64,000 nt of DNA from Micromonospora noduli (GTDB lineage: Bacteria > Actinomycetota > Actinomycetes > Mycobacteriales > Micromonosporaceae). The stretch is taken from assembly GCF_003264365.1 (NCBI RefSeq), contig NZ_PYAK01000002.1, forward strand, positions 248,001-312,000, given 5' to 3'. Of this stretch, positions 16,908 to 25,513 are shown one piece after another (position 1 is the stretch's first letter; each line of letters begins with the position of its first letter). Made by a program: the position numbers and the translations under genes. The notes beneath the pieces are model-generated. The model worked only from the letters and a program-made list of their open reading frames with translations. It was not told the DNA's origin and did no database searches.

Positions 16908-17465
16908 TCAGTTTCCCTTCGCGGCGCGGCCGAGGCGGATGGCCGCGATGAGGAAGAAGATGGCGCCGGGGATGGCGTAGCCGATGGCGTTGGTCAGCGC
17001 CGGGTTGTCCGCGGAGGCGGCCGCGACGAATGATCCACCGGCGATGACGGAGATGCCACCGCTGATGATCATCGGCCACTGGCCACCCATCTTGCGGCGG
17101 GTGACGGCCACGATCAGCTGTACCAGTCCGGCCACGACCGCCCAGGCGCCCCAGACCCGCAGGACCGCAGGGATGCCGGACGCGCCGGCGACGCCCAGGC
17201 CCACCGCGGCGAGCAGGCTGATCGCGATGTTCACGTACAGCAGGGTGGGCGAGCCGGTGGCCCGCGACGCTCGAACGTCGACGATGGCGGCGGCCACGTC
17301 GAACAGCGGGTAGAGCACGAGCAGCGCGGCGGTGAGGGGGTTGAGGTGCTTGGCGAGTGGGAACGTCACGGCAGCCCAGACGATTGCGAAGGCGAAGCGA
17401 CCGAAGTACAACCGCCGCAGGGCAGCGGCCGTCGTCGAGATGCCGGGAACGGCAAGGGTGGTCAT
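16908..17465 (-). CDS. DUF308/HdeD-like membrane protein
   Basis: 185 aa; I prefer ATG 17465 over ATG 17471 because GAGAGG is then six bases upstream. About six hydrophobic helices with short loops (IVWAAVTFPLAKHL, ALLVLYPLFDVAAAIVD, an ISLLAAVGLGVAG segment, VVAGLVQLIVAV, IISGGISVIAGGSF, AIPGAIFFLIAAIRLG). The six-helix pattern resembles HdeD/DUF308 stress membrane proteins. Middle gene of the operon with the disulfide oxidoreductase (1-bp gap) and the small EthD-like protein. Confidence 0.8.
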   Translation of the reverse strand: MTTLAVPGISTTAAALRRLYFGRFAFAIVWAAVTFPLAKHLNPLTAALLVLYPLFDVAAAIVDVRASRATGSPTLLYVNIAISLLAAVGLGVAGASGIPAVLRVWGAWAVVAGLVQLIVAVTRRKMGGQWPMIISGGISVIAGGSFVAAASADNPALTNAIGYAIPGAIFFLIAAIRLGRAAKGN

Positions 17466-17544
17466 GGTCATCCTCTCGGTGATTCCGGAGCGAAGGGGAC
17501 GCCCCGCGGGGGTGCGGGCCGCCTGCGGGAGGGGAAGGGCGGTG

Positions 17545-17844
17545 CTACTCGATGTTTGAGAACAGCCCCGTGATCTCCACCTGAGCGCCCTGGAGCCCAC
17601 CGAAGACGGCACCGGCAGCGGGCGTCGCGACTGCGGCGGAGGCGTCCTCGTAGCTGGCGAAGTACAGGTCGAGCGTCCGGTACGCGGGAGTGGGCGTGCC
17701 GTCCTCCTTCGGCCACACCTTGGCCGACTCGATCCGCTGAAGCTTCGGGAACGTCTCGGCGGCCCGGCGTACGTCGGCGTAGACCCTCTCGAACTCGTCG
17801 GGGTCCGCGGGGTTACCGATGACGAGGGTGATCTTGGTAGGCAT
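17545..17844 (-). CDS. EthD-like small stress/degradation protein
   Basis: 99 aa, ATG 17844 with GAAGGAG upstream. The ferredoxin-like dimeric alpha/beta barrel pattern (TLVIGNPADPDEFERVYADV, then LYFASYEDASAAVATPAAG) fits the EthD family, small dimeric proteins found in degradation or redox operons; catalysis is unproven for most. First gene of the operon; its promoter is flanked by two TetR sites. Confidence 0.75.
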   Translation of the reverse strand: MPTKITLVIGNPADPDEFERVYADVRRAAETFPKLQRIESAKVWPKEDGTPTPAYRTLDLYFASYEDASAAVATPAAGAVFGGLQGAQVEITGLFSNIE

Positions 17845-17890
17845 GGCGGTCTCCTTCAGGCACAGCCGCACACCTGACTGGCACTAGGTA

Positions 17891-17958
17891 GAACGAACGT
17901 TCTGTCCCTGAGAACCGTACCGACTCGGACCCCCGCCGTCAAGACCGATCGTTCTATC
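17891..17958 (-). promoter_or_regulatory. promoter flanked by two TetR operators
   Basis: Read on the minus strand: -35 TTGACG (17942-17937), 17-bp spacer, -10 TACGGT (17919-17914). Operator C (17943-17958, GACCGATCGTTCTATC) touches the upstream edge of the -35. Operator B (17891-17906, GAACGAACGTTCTGTC) covers the expected start site. B matches operator A at 15 of 16 positions and C at 14 of 16. The layout predicts strong repression by the TetR protein at 14734. Confidence 0.7.
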
Positions 17959-18027
17959 CACCCTTTCGGTGAGGGCGGGGGAAGGCGTGGCGCTCGCCAC
18001 AGCCCGTGAAGGAACGCCGTTTCGACA

Positions 18028-19425
18028 TCAAAGCGCGATGCGCGTCTCTCCGGCCGGTTGTGCGGCGAGACGGGTGATCGCGGCGATCGACCGGTCCACG
18101 TCCGCTTCGGTCGTGGCGGCGTTGGACACGGAGATCCGCATCAGCCGCCGACCTCGCCACGTTGTTCCGCCCATCCAGCAGGTGCCGTCAGCCTGGACCG
18201 CGGCCACCACCCGGTCGGTGCGCGCATCGTCGCCGAAGCCGACCAGCACCTGGTTGAGGACCACCTCGTTCGCGACCTCGAAGCCGGCCCTGGCCAGGCC
18301 GACGGCGAATCGACGGGCCAACTCGCAGCAGCGCTCGACCACAGCGGCGACGCCGAGGCTGCCCAGTTCCCGCAGTCCGGCCCAGACGGCGAACCCACGA
18401 GCCCGCCGTGAGGACTCCGCGGTCAGGTCCGCTCCGACTGGCGTCCCGCCGGAACCAACCAGGTACGCGGCGCTGTAGGACATCGCCGCGGCGTGCACAT
18501 CGGGCCGGGCGCAGAACGCGAACGCCGAGTCGTACGGAAGATTGAGCCACTTGTGACCATCGCAGGCCCACGAATCGGCCAACTCCAACCCGTCCACGAG
18601 ATGCCGGGTGCCGGGGCTAGCCGCCGCCCACAGCCCGAATGCCCCGTCCACGTGCACCCAGCCGCCGTGCCGGCGTGCCAGTTCGCATGCCTCGCGGAGT
18701 TGGTCGCAGGCACCGGTGTTCACATTCCCGGCCTGCAGGCAAACGATGGTGGGACCAGACGATCCGGCCCGCAGTGCCTCCCGCAGCGCTTCGAGGTCGA
18801 TGGCACCGTTCGGCTCGGCGGGCACCGGGCGCACCGCGTCGGTCCCGACGCCGAGCAGACGCAGCGACCGGTCGATGGTCCCGTGCCGCTCCTGACCAGC
18901 GATCACCCGGATCGGTGGCGCCCCGAGCAGCCCGCGCCGTTCCACGTCCCAGCCCGCATCCGCCAGTACCTGGTGCCGGGCGGCGGCGAGCCCTGCGGTG
19001 TTGGCCGCCTGGGCACCGGTGACGAAACCGACCGACGCCGACGCAGGGATACCCAGCAACTCCTTCAACCAGCCACCTGCTGCAGCTTCGGCCGCGACAG
19101 CGGCCGGCGATGTCACGGCGTTGGTCGCGAGCTGGTCCCAACCAGCTGCCACGATGTCCGCCGCGGTCGCCGCCGGCAACGCGCCACCGACCACGAACCC
19201 GAAGTACCGCGGGCCGGCGCTGGCCACCAGCCCCGGCTCGGCCGCAGCGATCAGGTCGGCAAGCACCTGCTCCGGCGGGCACGACGCGGAGGGCAATGGG
19301 CCGGAGAAGGCACCGTTCAGCGCCGCCTGGTCGACGGGAATTCCGACCTGACGCTCCGACAGCGACGTCCGGTAGTCAGCGGCATGCTCGGCGGCCGAGC
19401 GGAACAGGTGCCCGAGGTCTCCCAT
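18028..19425 (-). CDS. PLP-dependent group II decarboxylase
   Basis: 465 aa. Fold-type I PLP enzyme: ACDGHKWLN places the Schiff-base Lys at residue 292, WVHVDGAFG provides the Asp that pairs with the pyridine nitrogen, and FVTGAQAANTAGL is the phosphate-side loop. The family includes aromatic-L-amino-acid, tyrosine, glutamate and diaminobutyrate decarboxylases; length and C-terminus fit the aromatic/tyrosine-decarboxylase-like group, but substrate cannot be read off. It stands alone, with weak ribosome site before ATG 19425. Confidence 0.88.
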   Translation of the reverse strand: MGDLGHLFRSAAEHAADYRTSLSERQVGIPVDQAALNGAFSGPLPSASCPPEQVLADLIAAAEPGLVASAGPRYFGFVVGGALPAATAADIVAAGWDQLATNAVTSPAAVAAEAAAGGWLKELLGIPASASVGFVTGAQAANTAGLAAARHQVLADAGWDVERRGLLGAPPIRVIAGQERHGTIDRSLRLLGVGTDAVRPVPAEPNGAIDLEALREALRAGSSGPTIVCLQAGNVNTGACDQLREACELARRHGGWVHVDGAFGLWAAASPGTRHLVDGLELADSWACDGHKWLNLPYDSAFAFCARPDVHAAAMSYSAAYLVGSGGTPVGADLTAESSRRARGFAVWAGLRELGSLGVAAVVERCCELARRFAVGLARAGFEVANEVVLNQVLVGFGDDARTDRVVAAVQADGTCWMGGTTWRGRRLMRISVSNAATTEADVDRSIAAITRLAAQPAGETRIAL

Positions 19426-19552
19426 CGAGCCAACCTATCTTCGAGCCGAGCCTCTATCGCTCGGCAGGGCTCTGGAGCTGAAATCGGCGACCCACCCCCG
19501 GGCGGCACCTCGGAAATTCGGCGCGGTCCTCGATGTCTGCGTACCCAGACGG

Positions 19553-20728
19553 TTAGCCGGTCTTCGTGGCGAATGGGCCGCTGTCGCCGAACGCGAGCCG
19601 CGCGAAGTTCTCCGCGATGCGGCGATGTCCGGCAGGGTCGGGGTGGACCTCGTCGGGTAGTGGGAGTTCGGCGTAGTCGTCCGCGCCGTACAGGTCGCGT
19701 CCGTCGAGGTAGTGCAGGTTCGGGTCGTCGGCCGAGCGCTGTTCGACGATCCGGGCGAGTTCGTCACGGATGATGTTGAGGGTCAGCCGCCCCGCGGTGC
19801 GTTCGGCCGGATCTCCCGTGGCCTTGAACCGCAGGCTCCCGCCCTCGAGGTCTGGCGCGAGAGGGCCGGGCGTGTCTTCCTGGACCGGGCACAGGATGGC
19901 GGACACGACCAGCAGTGGTGTGGTCGGATGCCCCTCCCGGACAGTGTCGAGGAACCCGTGGACCGCGGGGGTGAAGGCGCGTAGACGCATCACATCGCTG
20001 TTGACGATGTTGATGCCGATCTTGACGCTGATCAGGTCCGCGGTGATGTCCCGCATGGCGCGGGCGGTGAACGGGTCGAGCAGCGCGCTCCCGCCGAACC
20101 CCAGGTTGACCAACTCCACGCCGCCCTCAGCCGCGGCCAGGGCCGGCCAGATGGCGCTGGGATGCCCGGCATTCGAGCCGTGGCTGATGGAACTGCCGTG
20201 GTGTAGCCACGTCCTGCGCCGGTTGGGCGGGGTCTGCTCGACGGGCGCGTCGGTGCGCAGCGTGATCAGCTCAGTGATCTCCGTGTGCGGGAGCCAGATC
20301 TCGACGTTTTTCTCACCCGCGGGCAGATCGGCGAAGCGGGCGGTGCCGGTCGGCCCCTCGGCCAGCACCGAGGTTTGGGTGAACATGTCGGTGACGGTCC
20401 GGACGTTACCTCCGGGCACCGAGGCCTGCGCGGTCAGGCGGCCGTCGATCAGCAGGTCGTAGACGCCGTCCGGTGGGGGCGGAAAGCCTTGGTAGACCCG
20501 TTTGGTGGGCAGCGTGTCCAGTTCGATCGTGGTGGCCCGGGTACGGAACGCCAGCCGCACACCGGAGGGCTGGGCCTCGGCCATGGCCAGTTGGTCGTCG
20601 GGGATCTGCCGGCGCGCCCGTGCGGTCAGCCGATGCGGCAGCAGACCGCGCGCGGTCTGCTGCAGATCGACGAAGCCGCGCAGCAGCTCCGCAGTGATCG
20701 GGGTGGTCCAGTGATGCTCGGTGGTCAT
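19553..20728 (-). CDS. SGNH/GDSL hydrolase
   Basis: 391 aa with an N-terminal carbohydrate-esterase-like beta domain (about 1-165) and a C-terminal SGNH domain. Block I reads HHGSSISHGS (nucleophile Ser about 179), block II has NLGFGGSALL, block III GINIVNS, and block V DEVHPDPAGH supplies Asp and His near 355-358. Such two-domain esterases deacylate sugars or small esters. No signal peptide, so cytoplasmic. It lies 81 bp downstream of a TetR gene on the same strand and is probably its target. Confidence 0.87.
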   Translation of the reverse strand: MTTEHHWTTPITAELLRGFVDLQQTARGLLPHRLTARARRQIPDDQLAMAEAQPSGVRLAFRTRATTIELDTLPTKRVYQGFPPPPDGVYDLLIDGRLTAQASVPGGNVRTVTDMFTQTSVLAEGPTGTARFADLPAGEKNVEIWLPHTEITELITLRTDAPVEQTPPNRRRTWLHHGSSISHGSNAGHPSAIWPALAAAEGGVELVNLGFGGSALLDPFTARAMRDITADLISVKIGINIVNSDVMRLRAFTPAVHGFLDTVREGHPTTPLLVVSAILCPVQEDTPGPLAPDLEGGSLRFKATGDPAERTAGRLTLNIIRDELARIVEQRSADDPNLHYLDGRDLYGADDYAELPLPDEVHPDPAGHRRIAENFARLAFGDSGPFATKTG

Positions 20729-20809
20729 TACCTCAATGCCTCTCGAGGAATATCGGTGTTCATCAGCGCGCCGCGAACCACTCGCGGACGAGTGCGGTCC
20801 CTCGCACCG

Positions 20810-21376
20810 TCAGGAGCTGCGGCTGCGTAGCAGCGCGTCGAGTGAGTCCACGATCCAGTCCCAGGATTGCTGCTCATCGGGGGCGCTGTGCGCGAAAGCG
20901 CCGGCCAGCTCCAAGCTGACGTAGCCGTGGAAGACACTGCCCAGCAGTCGGACCGCGTGCGTCGCGTCCGGGTCGTTCAACTCATAGCCCCGCAGGATCG
21001 CCCGGGCCATCTGCGCGTGCCGGACGCCGGCGCTGGCGGCCGCCGTTTCCGGATCGAGCCGGAGCCGAGCGGCGGCATAGCGGCCCGGGTGCTCCCTGGC
21101 GTAGTCACGGTAGGCGTCGGCGAAAGCGGCCAGGGCATCCCTGCCGGCACGACCGGCGACGGCATCGGCCACACGGTCGGCGAGTTCCTCCAGCGCGAAC
21201 AGCGCAATGCGGACCCGGAGATCCTGTGAGTTCTTCAGGTGCGAGTACAAGCTCGGGAGCTTGACGCCGCACCGCCGGGCGAGCGCCGAGACGGTGACCT
21301 CGTCGAAGCCGACCTCGTCGGCCAACTCCGCCCCCGCTCGGGTCAGACGCTCCGGCGTCAGCCCTCGCTTCTCCAT
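20810..21376 (-). CDS. TetR-family regulator
   Basis: 188 aa from ATG 21376, with AGGGAGG three bases upstream; a longer frame upstream has no ribosome site. HTH: VTVSALARRCGVKLPSLYSHL at about residues 28-48. The C-terminal domain contains GYVSLELAGAF and a WDWIVDSLDALL end, the TetR_C_33-like pattern (WHG-type). Upstream lies an 18-bp operator candidate; downstream in the same direction is the SGNH hydrolase. Confidence 0.9.
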   Translation of the reverse strand: MEKRGLTPERLTRAGAELADEVGFDEVTVSALARRCGVKLPSLYSHLKNSQDLRVRIALFALEELADRVADAVAGRAGRDALAAFADAYRDYAREHPGRYAAARLRLDPETAAASAGVRHAQMARAILRGYELNDPDATHAVRLLGSVFHGYVSLELAGAFAHSAPDEQQSWDWIVDSLDALLRSRSS

Positions 21377-21401
21377 GACCCTCCCTAGGCTAACTACCAC
21401 T

Positions 21402-21419
21402 ATTAGGCTCATGCCTAAT
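21402..21419. promoter_or_regulatory. inverted repeat ATTAGGC-N4-GCCTAAT
   Basis: Perfect 7-bp arms around TCAT, 26 bp upstream of the TetR start. Likely autoregulatory operator for the TetR/SGNH unit. Confidence 0.6.
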
Positions 21420-21546
21420 GGTACTAGGAGAACTGTTGGCAGCTTACGGGGAGGGCTGTTCGCCAGTACGCGGTCGAAGCGGGAGGCAGCCGCTCCGAAG
21501 TTGGACGGCGGGTCTGCGGTGGCCGCGGTAGCTACGCCCGAACGCG

Positions 21547-22782
21547 TTACGCCTCGGAGTCGCCAACGTCGGAGGTTTCGCCTCCGATCGGTGAAGCGGA
21601 AATCTCCGTCGGCTGTCCCCACCTGCGCAACGCGTCGACAAGCGCGACCAGGGCCAGCACTGCGGCCACCACGCTCAGCCCGACCATCGGCGCCCACTGG
21701 GCCAACGCCGGCGTGCACAGCAGCAGAGCGACCAATCCGATCAGGTGGGAAGGGAAAACCCGACCAAAAATCTCGTACTGCAACCGCACCCGGGCGACGA
21801 GGAAGAGCATCGGACCGCCCACCAGGAACAGCAGCCAACTGGGCCGCGGCTGCCCGAACGGATGATCGATCACCAGCTCGTAGCCGACCGCCGTGACGAG
21901 CACGCTGAGCACGATCAACAGGTGCGTCCGTTCCGACACCGCTCCCAGCCGGCCGGGCATACCCGCCCGGTCGAACGCCTCCGTCAGCAGCAGACCGGCG
22001 CGGTAGAAGTAGATCCGCCAGAGCAGCGCGCTGGTGGCGAACGCGACCGCGAAGGCGGCTGCCCGCTCCGCGGAGTAGTCCGCGCCGCTGAAAACCACGC
22101 CGATAACCAGAATCGACTCACCGAGCGCGATGAGGAACATCTGCTGATAACGGTCCGCGAGATGGGTCCCCGCGATCCGCCACCGACCCACCTTCGCGAC
22201 CCCGAGCCACGGCAGCGGCCAGCCCAAAGTCCAGGCGAGGTAGTCGACAGCGAGGGCGACAACCCACAGCGGCAGGCGGAGGTGATCCGGGCCCAACGCG
22301 CCGGCCAGCCACAGCGGGGCGCTCGCCAGAGCCCATACGACAAGCCGGAAGGGCACCAGCCGTCGCGGATGGCCACGCAGCGCGACGGCGACCACCAGCG
22401 GCCGCACCACCATCACCATCAGGTACGCGACCGCGAACGGCAGTGCTCGCTCCTCCATGGCGCGGGGCAGCGTCACCGCCATGATCAGGCTGGCGAACAT
22501 GGTGCCGACCACGACGGCCTGAATGATCGGCTGTTCCGGTTCGTAACGGCTGGTGATCCAGGCGGTGTGCGACCAGATCAGCCAGAGCGCCAGAAAGAGC
22601 AGCAGGGTACGCCCGAACCCCCCGGCGAGCGCCCAGCCGGTGTCATCGCTCAACCCCGCGAATCGTTGCGAGACCCGGGTGAGGGCCACAACGAACGCCA
22701 GATCGAAGAACAGCTCCAGGAACGTCGCCCGACCCGAACTCACCGGAGGGCGCAGCAGCTCGGCACCCCGCCCCGCCGCCAT
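21547..22782 (-). CDS. low-temperature-requirement A (LtrA) family membrane protein
   Basis: 411 aa from ATG 22782. The start region FLELFFDLAFVVALTRVS and the later MFLIALGESILVIG are the hallmark segments of LtrA proteins. About 12 TM helices cover the whole length, ending with a short acidic tail. The family's biochemical role is unknown (named for a Listeria cold-growth mutant). Single gene. Confidence 0.92.
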   Translation of the reverse strand: MAAGRGAELLRPPVSSGRATFLELFFDLAFVVALTRVSQRFAGLSDDTGWALAGGFGRTLLLFLALWLIWSHTAWITSRYEPEQPIIQAVVVGTMFASLIMAVTLPRAMEERALPFAVAYLMVMVVRPLVVAVALRGHPRRLVPFRLVVWALASAPLWLAGALGPDHLRLPLWVVALAVDYLAWTLGWPLPWLGVAKVGRWRIAGTHLADRYQQMFLIALGESILVIGVVFSGADYSAERAAAFAVAFATSALLWRIYFYRAGLLLTEAFDRAGMPGRLGAVSERTHLLIVLSVLVTAVGYELVIDHPFGQPRPSWLLFLVGGPMLFLVARVRLQYEIFGRVFPSHLIGLVALLLCTPALAQWAPMVGLSVVAAVLALVALVDALRRWGQPTEISASPIGGETSDVGDSEA

Positions 22783-22993
22783 CGTCCGCCTCCGTCCGCC
22801 CCTCGCTACCAACGAGCCGGCCCCAGCGGAGTTGCGTCAGCGCGCATCCCGGCGCAACCACACCTGGTACGACTGGCCGCGAGAGATCAGCGAGACGGCC
22901 CGGTAGCAGGGCCTCGGTGGCACCCGAGTTGCTCGCGCACAGGCCGCCGTCGACCCGCCAAACGGCCCCGCGAAACGCGGTCATACTGATGTC

Positions 22994-23425
22994 ATGGGCG
23001 AGGAATCTGAGTTGGCGATCGCTGCGGTTCGCCGCTACGCCGCCGCTCTGCGGTGCATCCAGTCACGCTTGTTCGATGCCTATCCGGACGTCGACGGCAT
23101 CAAGGATCTGATGGTGGCGGTGCGGCACGAGAAGACACTTCCGCGAGCGGGCACGTCGAGCACAGGCGTCGAGTACGCGGTCCACGGAGCGGGCTGTCAG
23201 ATGATCGACGAGCTGGGCCGGATGGTCGACGTCGATGTGGTCGATGATGTCGAGGCGTTCGACGCCTGGCGGATCAGAGGGTTTCTCGACGAACAGTCGC
23301 ACGCCCGGCCCTCGATCGAGGAGCTGCGCACAGCATGCTCTCACCTCGCCAGCACCGGTGAACTGTTGGAGGTGCGGGCAGGCCGCTGGTATGCCCTGCC
23401 CGATCGTTGGCGGAAGGGCGACTGA
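22994..23425 (+). CDS. unknown small protein
   Basis: 143 aa. Possible leaderless start: a -10-like CATACT (22982-22987) is six bases before ATG 22994. The sequence is soluble and mixed alpha/beta (YAVHGAGCQMIDELGRMVDVDV; SIEELRTACSHLASTGELLE), similar in style to short uncharacterised actinobacterial proteins that may act as immunity proteins. No family confirmed. Confidence 0.65.
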   Translation: MGEESELAIAAVRRYAAALRCIQSRLFDAYPDVDGIKDLMVAVRHEKTLPRAGTSSTGVEYAVHGAGCQMIDELGRMVDVDVVDDVEAFDAWRIRGFLDEQSHARPSIEELRTACSHLASTGELLEVRAGRWYALPDRWRKGD

Positions 23426-23459
23426 CCGTCAGCCTGGAGGCGCCGCACCCCCCGGCCTG

Positions 23460-24002
23460 TCAAGCGCGTTGATCGACGGCTTGGAACGCGGAGGGCAGGC
23501 CGAGTTCGGCCCGGGCCACCTCGATGAATCGGCGCTCGGCCTCCCAGAGGGCGTCGAACCGATCGGCGGGCAACCCCTCGGCCTCGCTACCCGCTCGTGT
23601 GGCCGCCAGGAGCCGGGCCTGGCGCACCAGCTCCGACGAGCCGCTGACCACCTTGACGTTGCCGGCCACCAGCCGAAGCGCGGTCTTGGTGCTCTCCAGC
23701 CGCTCCCGGTAGCGGCTGCCCTCGTCGTCGAAGAACGGCATGAGATCACCCGGATCACGCGGGCGCGGCACCGCGGTGATGCGCGCCGCCGGGTTGAGGA
23801 CGTGGGCCACGTACTCCCGGACCGCGCCGATGAAGTCGGTGTACGCGTTCAGCCGGATGTCTCGCCACTGTCGATCCTGGTCGCGCCGCCACAGCCGGTC
23901 CTGAGCCCGGACGGTGAGCCACCCACCGATCAGGACTGCCAGCATTGTCGTTGTCGCGGTGACACCCGCCTGGATCAGACTCACCGGCACCACCGTTCGC
24001 AT
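23460..24002 (-). CDS. single-pass membrane protein, unknown
   Basis: 180 aa from ATG 24002; GTG codons at 23993-23984 are alternative starts and none has a strong ribosome site. One TM helix near the N-terminus (SLIQAGVTATTTMLAVLIGG) is followed by a charged helical cytoplasmic region rich in Arg and Asp. Divergent from the sugar dehydrogenase gene. No family recognised beyond a common actinobacterial pattern. Confidence 0.6.
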   Translation of the reverse strand: MRTVVPVSLIQAGVTATTTMLAVLIGGWLTVRAQDRLWRRDQDRQWRDIRLNAYTDFIGAVREYVAHVLNPAARITAVPRPRDPGDLMPFFDDEGSRYRERLESTKTALRLVAGNVKVVSGSSELVRQARLLAATRAGSEAEGLPADRFDALWEAERRFIEVARAELGLPSAFQAVDQRA

Positions 24003-24089
24003 CGATCGGTGACTCACCCTACCGCCCGTTGTCACCCGCCCCGGAAGTCGCGGGACGGCCCAACTACGGACGGAACGCGTAGACGTGGG

Positions 24090-24131
24090 TTGGACATCGA
24101 TCTCAACCAATGTATCGTGGGAACGCTCCCA
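24090..24131 (+). promoter_or_regulatory. promoter with CebR/LacI-like operator
   Basis: -35 TTGGAC (24090-24095), 17-bp spacer, -10 TATCGT (24113-24118). TGGGAACGCTCCCA (24118-24131) starts at the last base of the -10 and covers the start site. It differs at one of 14 positions from the CebR box TGGGAGCGCTCCCA known from Streptomyces cellobiose genes. Predicts repression lifted by a cello-oligosaccharide or another glucoside. Confidence 0.7.
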
Positions 24132-24168
24132 GACCGCGTCCACCACCCACCTGCTCGAGGAGCTGAAC

Positions 24169-25413
24169 ATGTCACGACGACGTCGTCGCCCGGCCGCCAT
24201 GCTGGCCGGGTTGCTCGTTCTGGCCCTGGCTACGTCTCTGTCGCCACTGGCGCCGGTGGCCAGCACCGCCGCGGCCGGCCCATCGAAACTCCGTGCTGCG
24301 CCACTCGCTGAGCTGACCGTGGTTTCCGAACAGGTGGCTTTCGGTCTGCAGCGTCCGATCGCGATCACCGGGCTGCCGGACGGCCGGATGCTGATCGCGG
24401 AGAAGAACGGCACTGTCCGCGCCTACCACCCCGACACCGGCCTGGCACCCGACCCGGTGATCGACCTGACCGCCCGGATCGACACGTCGGACAACGAGCG
24501 CGGCCTTCTCGGCATCACTCCGGCGCCGAACTTCGCGCGGACCGGGATGCTCTACGTGGCCTACACGAGCCTGCCGGCCGGCGCGCTGACCCTGGCGCGA
24601 GTGCCCATCAACGCTCCTGATCGGGTGCAGGTGCTGCTCACCCAGGCGCACGCCGAGTACGGCAACCACAACGGCGGACAGGTGGCCTTCGGCCGCGACG
24701 GCTACCTCTACTGGTCCCTCGGCGACGGTGGCTACGCGAACGACCCCTACAAGAGCGGCCAGAACCTCGGCACCCTGCTCGGCAAGATTCTGCGGATCGA
24801 CGTCAACCGCAGCTGCGGGGGAAAGCCCTACTGCGTGCCCTACGACAACCCGTTCGTCCGCACGCCGGGCGCGCGACCGGAAATCTGGGTCTATGGGCTG
24901 CGCAACCCGTGGAAGTTCTCCATCGACCCGGCCGACAACTCGCTGTGGATCGGTGACGTCGGCCAGGGTCTGATCGAGGAGATCAACCACGTCCGCCCGT
25001 CGCAGCGTGGCGCGAACCTCGGCTGGTCCTGTCGAGAGGGCACGCCGGTCTTCGACGAGACGCAGTGCCGGCCGGGCGTGCGGCTCACCGACCCGATCGT
25101 CGAGTACGACCACTACATGACGGAGAACTGCTCCATCATCGGCGGCCTGGTGTACCGGGGGAACGTCACCCCGGAGGCGCGGGGCACCTACATCGCCAGC
25201 GACTACTGCTCGACCCGCGCTTTCGCCGTGCGTCCCAAGTCCACGGGTGGCTACGAGTCCGCCGAGATCGGCACCTTCCCCACCCAGCCGACGGCGTTCG
25301 GCGCCGATGTGAGCGGCGAGTTGTACGTGCTCAGTGACCTCCCGGGATTCCTGAGCAAGGTGCGGTTCGAGCGGGTCCAGCCAGCCCCCACCGGCGGGGC
25401 GACGATCCGCTGA
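24169..25413 (+). CDS. secreted PQQ-type sugar dehydrogenase (GSDH family)
   Basis: 414 aa, ATG 24169 with GAGGAG upstream. A Sec signal peptide (basic SRRRRR, then MLAGLLVLALATSLSPLAPVA) ends near residue 37. The mature part is the six-bladed propeller of glucose/sorbosone dehydrogenases: LQRPIAITGLPDGRMLIAEK, NERGLLGITPAPNF, GNHNGGQVAFGRDGYLYW with the active-site His, and YGLRNPWKFSIDP. It should oxidise aldose sugars outside the cell using PQQ. PQQ synthesis genes are not in the window. The upstream operator links it to beta-glucoside or cellulose-type sugar supply. Confidence 0.88.
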   Translation: MSRRRRRPAAMLAGLLVLALATSLSPLAPVASTAAAGPSKLRAAPLAELTVVSEQVAFGLQRPIAITGLPDGRMLIAEKNGTVRAYHPDTGLAPDPVIDLTARIDTSDNERGLLGITPAPNFARTGMLYVAYTSLPAGALTLARVPINAPDRVQVLLTQAHAEYGNHNGGQVAFGRDGYLYWSLGDGGYANDPYKSGQNLGTLLGKILRIDVNRSCGGKPYCVPYDNPFVRTPGARPEIWVYGLRNPWKFSIDPADNSLWIGDVGQGLIEEINHVRPSQRGANLGWSCREGTPVFDETQCRPGVRLTDPIVEYDHYMTENCSIIGGLVYRGNVTPEARGTYIASDYCSTRAFAVRPKSTGGYESAEIGTFPTQPTAFGADVSGELYVLSDLPGFLSKVRFERVQPAPTGGATIR

Positions 25414-25449
25414 AGCTTGGGACATGCCCTTGACACCCGCGCTACCGCA

Positions 25450-25479
25450 GGGGGCGGCCGCGTTCGGCGGCCGTCCCCT
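25450..25479. terminator. bidirectional hairpin between convergent genes
   Basis: GGGGGCGGCCGC pairs with GGCGGCCGTCCCC (one bulged T) around a GTTC loop, 37 bases after the sugar dehydrogenase stop and 35 bases from the convergent gene's stop. Confidence 0.55.
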
Positions 25480-25513
25480 GCTCGCGCCGGGCTGGTGCTC
25501 CCCGGTTGACAGA

